This document shows, one piece after another, positions 60,945 through 64,000 of a DNA stretch of 64,000 nucleotides (within the stretch, counting starts at the first letter, position 1; the number at the start of each line of letters is the position of its first letter). Under the pieces are notes generated by a model that saw nothing but the letters and a program-made list of their open reading frames with translations, did not search any database and had not been told where the DNA came from. This DNA is from Hirsutella rhossiliensis (taxonomy: Eukaryota > Ascomycota > Sordariomycetes > Hypocreales > Ophiocordycipitaceae): positions 744,001 through 808,000 of the forward strand of contig NW_025408688.1 of the NCBI RefSeq assembly GCF_020360975.1. Reading direction: 5' to 3'. Position numbers and translations under genes: made by a program.

Positions 60945-63900
60945 GTTTCCTCTTCCGGGGATCGTGGCAATCTGTGGCAAGATGACTTGAGAAGGTGACA
61001 CTCCTTTATGCTTCTTCCATTGCTTCCATGCATCGGTGTGTCGAATAGTGGTAAGGGGTTCCCACGTAGGCTGCGAGTAATCATGCCATTTTACGAGCAC
61101 CTTCTTATGCGTACCTTCCATTCTTTCATCCAGAATTCTTTCAACAAGGTACATCTTTCGCCGTCCACCAGCACCGGTGGGGCACTCTCTTGATCGAGTT
61201 TCTGCGAAGGCAATGGGTCTCCGGGGACTGGCCGGAGTAGGTCGACGTGAAAGACTGGATGGATGCGCCCAGGCACATCCAACCTGTAGGCATGTGGGCT
61301 AACTTCCGCGAGCACTTGATATTTGGCATGTAGCCAATCGAGCTTCTTGCAGGGTCGCGATGTTTTGACATTTCTCAAGTTGAGGTATACCCAATCCCCA
61401 GGCTCGTATCTCGGTGCGGCTGTCCTGTGCTTGTTGGCTTGCGCTTGCTGTATTTCCTGGGCCATAGCTATCGCTGCTTGCGCAAACTCCGTGGCGTCCT
61501 GTAGTCTCTGAATAAAATCCTCCGCTGTCGCTTCCCCCTGCGTCGTGTCTTCCGTTCTTCGATGCTCAACTAACTGGATTGGCTCGTTGTGGTAGCCGTG
61601 CATGAAGAAGAACGGACTCAGTCCGGTGGAGGTTGCTTCCTCTCGTTAATAGTCGCCATCGCGATTGGAAGCAAGTCTAACCAGTTCTCCTGCAGATAAT
61701 TCGTCCATATCCGAAGAATCCTCTCTACCTCTTGGTTCATTCGTTCTGTTGCACCGTCGGTTTGTGGATGGTACGCCGTCGACAACCGCTGCTCGATCCC
61801 TAGCATCTGACAGAAACTTTTCCACATACCACTGACAAACTGGGGACCCTGATCACTGGTTATAGCCGTTGGGATGCCATGGACAGGGTAGTGTCGTTCG
61901 AAGAGTCTTCTTGCAACCGCTTCTGTGGAAATATCGTTCAATCCTTCGAGTTCGACGCCTTTGGTGAGTCGGTCCGTGACCACCATGCAGTTCGTCGCGC
62001 CATCTTTCCCCGACGGTGGGAGGTCAGTAATAAAGTCAATGGTAATTTCGCTCCATATGCGTTGCGGAATAGGGAGCGGCTTTAGGAGTCCTTTCTTTGT
62101 ATCCCTCCAGATGGTGTTTCGTCCGCAAACCTCGCAGTTGCGCACAAACCGACGTACATCGCTAGCGGCACCCGGCCAGAAGAAGCGTCTCGACAGAGTC
62201 GAGTACGTGAGGTCCCTTCCAGGATGTCCGGTGATATGAGAGTCGTGAGTTTCCTGGATGATCTTTGTACGTAGCGGCTCCGAACCGGGTATCCAGACGC
62301 GTTCTCTAAAGCACAGCAGGCCTCTATTGTCTAATGAGCATTCTGAAATGCTGACAACCTTCTGTAACTCTGTTGGCAAACTCTTCGCTCCATCTGCTAC
62401 CAGCTTCGTGAGTTCTTGATAAAGCTTGTCTTCTTGCCGTGCGGCGTGCCACAGCTGCTGTAACTCCTCATCTTCAAATATCCTGATCTCTTTTCCGAAG
62501 TTGATTTCCTGGGCACCCTCGTTGTTGGTAGACAATGTCGATATTGGGACCCTTCTAAGGTGATCATTTTGGAATAGCCTCATAATGCGTCCCTTTAGTC
62601 GTTCATCGGAGTAGTTGGCCGGCATATCCTGGTCCCGTCGAGAGAGTGCGTCAGGCAATCCGCCCTTGCGGCCCGGCCTCCATTCGAGCTCGAATTGGAA
62701 CCTGGACAGGAACTCCGACCACCGCACTTGTCTCTCTGTCAACCTCCTTTCCGAGTAGAAGTACCTCAGGTTCTTGTGGTCCGTTAGGATCTTGAAGTGC
62801 TCTACTGCCCGTAGCTCTGGTTCCCACTGCTCCAAACATCTGAGAATGGCGAGTAGCTCCTTGTCATGGATAGCGTAGTTCGCTTCGGCTGCCGAATGTT
62901 TCTTCGAGAAGTATGCGACAGGTCGTACCAGTCCATCCTTATCATCTCTCTGCAAGAGCACGCCTCCCGACGCGAACCCTGAAGCGTCTGCTTCCACGAT
63001 AGTCTCCCTTTCTGGATGGAAGTGTGCAAGGATCGGGGCCGTGATCAACAGGTCCTTGAGCTTCTCGAAGGCTTCTTCGCACAATTCATCCCAACGGAAT
63101 GGCACGTCCTTCTTCGTTAGCCGCGTTAGCGGCTCCGCTATCACCGAGAACTCTGGCATAAACATCCTGTAGAAGTTCGCGAATCCAATAAAACTCCTCA
63201 CGGACTTAACATTCGTCGGGTTGCCCATTCCTTCACAGCCTCAACCTTCTCAGGGTCGACTCGGATCCCACACTCCGCCTCGATGATAAACCCAAGGTAT
63301 TTCACAGCCTTGACTTCGAATTCACTCTTGTTGATATCCAGTTGCAGCCCGGCGTCCATCAGTCGTTGGAGGACCTTGCCGACCTTGTCGCGGTGGTCTT
63401 GCAGGCTTCCAGAGGAGAAGATCAGGACATCGTCGATATATGCTGACACAAAATCGTCTAGGTAATCCTGGAGCGCGCTGTTAATGTACCGCTGAAAGGC
63501 TGCTGGTGCGCCTGTCAGGCCGAATGGAACTACCAGCCATTCGAAGGATCCATAGCGCGTTCTGAAAGTTGTCTTTCCTCGTCGCCGGGGCGACCCTGAT
63601 CTTATGGAACGCTGCTATAACATCTACCTTGGTGAACCACCTTGCCTTGGCTATCGTTCGCAAGGTCTCGCTCAGTAAGGGCAAGGGATAGCGGTCCCTC
63701 TTCGTTATATGGTTCAAACCTCTGTAATCCACGCAGAAGCGGATGCCTCCGCCGGGCTTCTTCACCATAAGGACTGGTGCCGCGGCTGGCGAGCTGCTGA
63801 CTCTAATAAATCCCTTGTCGAGTAGTTCTGTGAGAGTCTTCCGTAGTACCAATAGCTCCTCGCGGGACATGCTGTAAAGCGGTCCCCAGGGTAGGGCTTC

Positions 63901-63998
63901 TCTCGGCCATGCTCGTCTTTCAGCACTTCGATCTTCAGGTCCACACCTGGCCGATGAGGGGGCAGCTGGTCGGCCAGTTGCTGAGAGAAAGCTCGAGA
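60945..63998 (-). pseudogene. gypsy#2 pol (RT, RNase H, INT, chromodomain), frameshifted
   Basis: RT starts at the edge ([13 protein letters not shown] region) and has [35 protein letters not shown] with the first Asp; a break near 63540 precedes the YIDDVLIFSSG catalytic pair. The frame 63228-61618 holds RNase H (EADASGFASGGVLL, HDKELLAILR), the integrase finger (HDSHITGHPG, CEVCGR) and triad (DFITDLP, TSDQGPQF, TERMNQE). After a break near 61618 follow HGYHNEPIQLVEH and FHVDLLRPV; another break near 61150 precedes the chromodomain (RILDERMEGTHKKVLVKW, SQPTWEPL). At least four indels. Confidence 0.85.
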
Positions 63999-64000
63999 CC

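Larger units (their letters stand above)
60736..64000 (-). mobile_element. Ty3/gypsy chromovirus (gypsy#2), runs off the right edge
   Basis: The 3' LTR and most of pol on the minus strand are inside the window; gag, protease and the 5' LTR are beyond the edge. Related to gypsy#1 in domain order and LTR ends but clearly a different family. Confidence 0.85.

Noticed and set aside
1..64000. CRISPR arrays, bacterial operons, rRNA genes
   Set aside because: None seen; introns and gene families are fungal.

Overview
This window looks like transposon-packed, gene-poor DNA from a filamentous ascomycete (Pezizomycotina). Evidence: short 50-85 bp GT-AG introns with CTAAC-like branch sites, a fungal-type bZIP, a Zn(II)2Cys6 regulator, a type-B carboxylesterase and a typically fungal set of mobile elements. 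Nearly every protein-like frame in the first 54 kb belongs to a mobile element, and most are broken by single-base frameshifts.

Layout. 1-12.6 kb is a four-level nest: a hAT fragment (1-749) carries a Mutator-like element (MULE#1). Each end of MULE#1 carries a LINE (LINE#1 760-6222, minus; LINE#2 9460-12493, plus, 5'-truncated), and LINE#2 is split by a pogo-type element (pogo A, 9488-11888). 12.8-15.6 kb is a decayed Ty1/copia element. 16.3-19.1 kb is a compact element with an rve-type DDE integrase gene and a convergent ORF of unknown function. Pogo B (19097-21504) is a near-identical second copy of pogo A. 21.5-27.2 kb is a Helitron (Rep plus Pif1-like helicase, minus strand) with an unrelated fungal gene inside it on the opposite strand.

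27.2-35.9 kb is one hAT element, defined here by a 19-bp terminal inverted repeat that starts CAGSG. Pogo C (27202-29389) is inserted 14 bp inside its left end and MULE#2 (32830-35867, 9-bp target duplication) near its right end. 35.9-42.5 kb holds copia debris and two copies of a copia-like LTR; one copy contains a complete Ty3/gypsy chromovirus (36602-41734, 5-bp target duplication) whose RT has an internal deletion. 42.6-44.5 kb is a frameshifted four-exon carboxylesterase. 45284-48175 is MULE#3, an internally deleted sister of MULE#2 in inverse orientation. 48.2-49.5 kb holds a LINE tail and dispersed gene-fragment repeats.

49.8-52.9 kb is a Crypton (tyrosine recombinase plus GCR1_C-like DNA-binding domain), lying between a small secreted-protein ORF and a copia gag/LTR. 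55-59.6 kb is the only gene-like island: a C2H2 + Zn2Cys6 regulator (one frameshift), an apparently intact bZIP and an unknown 209-residue disordered protein. 60.7 kb to the right edge is a second, decayed gypsy chromovirus on the minus strand.

Repeated copies differ mainly by indels rather than by dense C-to-T change, so RIP does not look active on them. The many one-base frameshifts may be real decay, or partly assembly error; raw reads would decide. The strongest novel signal is that two LINEs sit at exactly the same nucleotide, in mirror orientation, 10 bp from each end of MULE#1, with a third LINE tail abutting the same ten bases.
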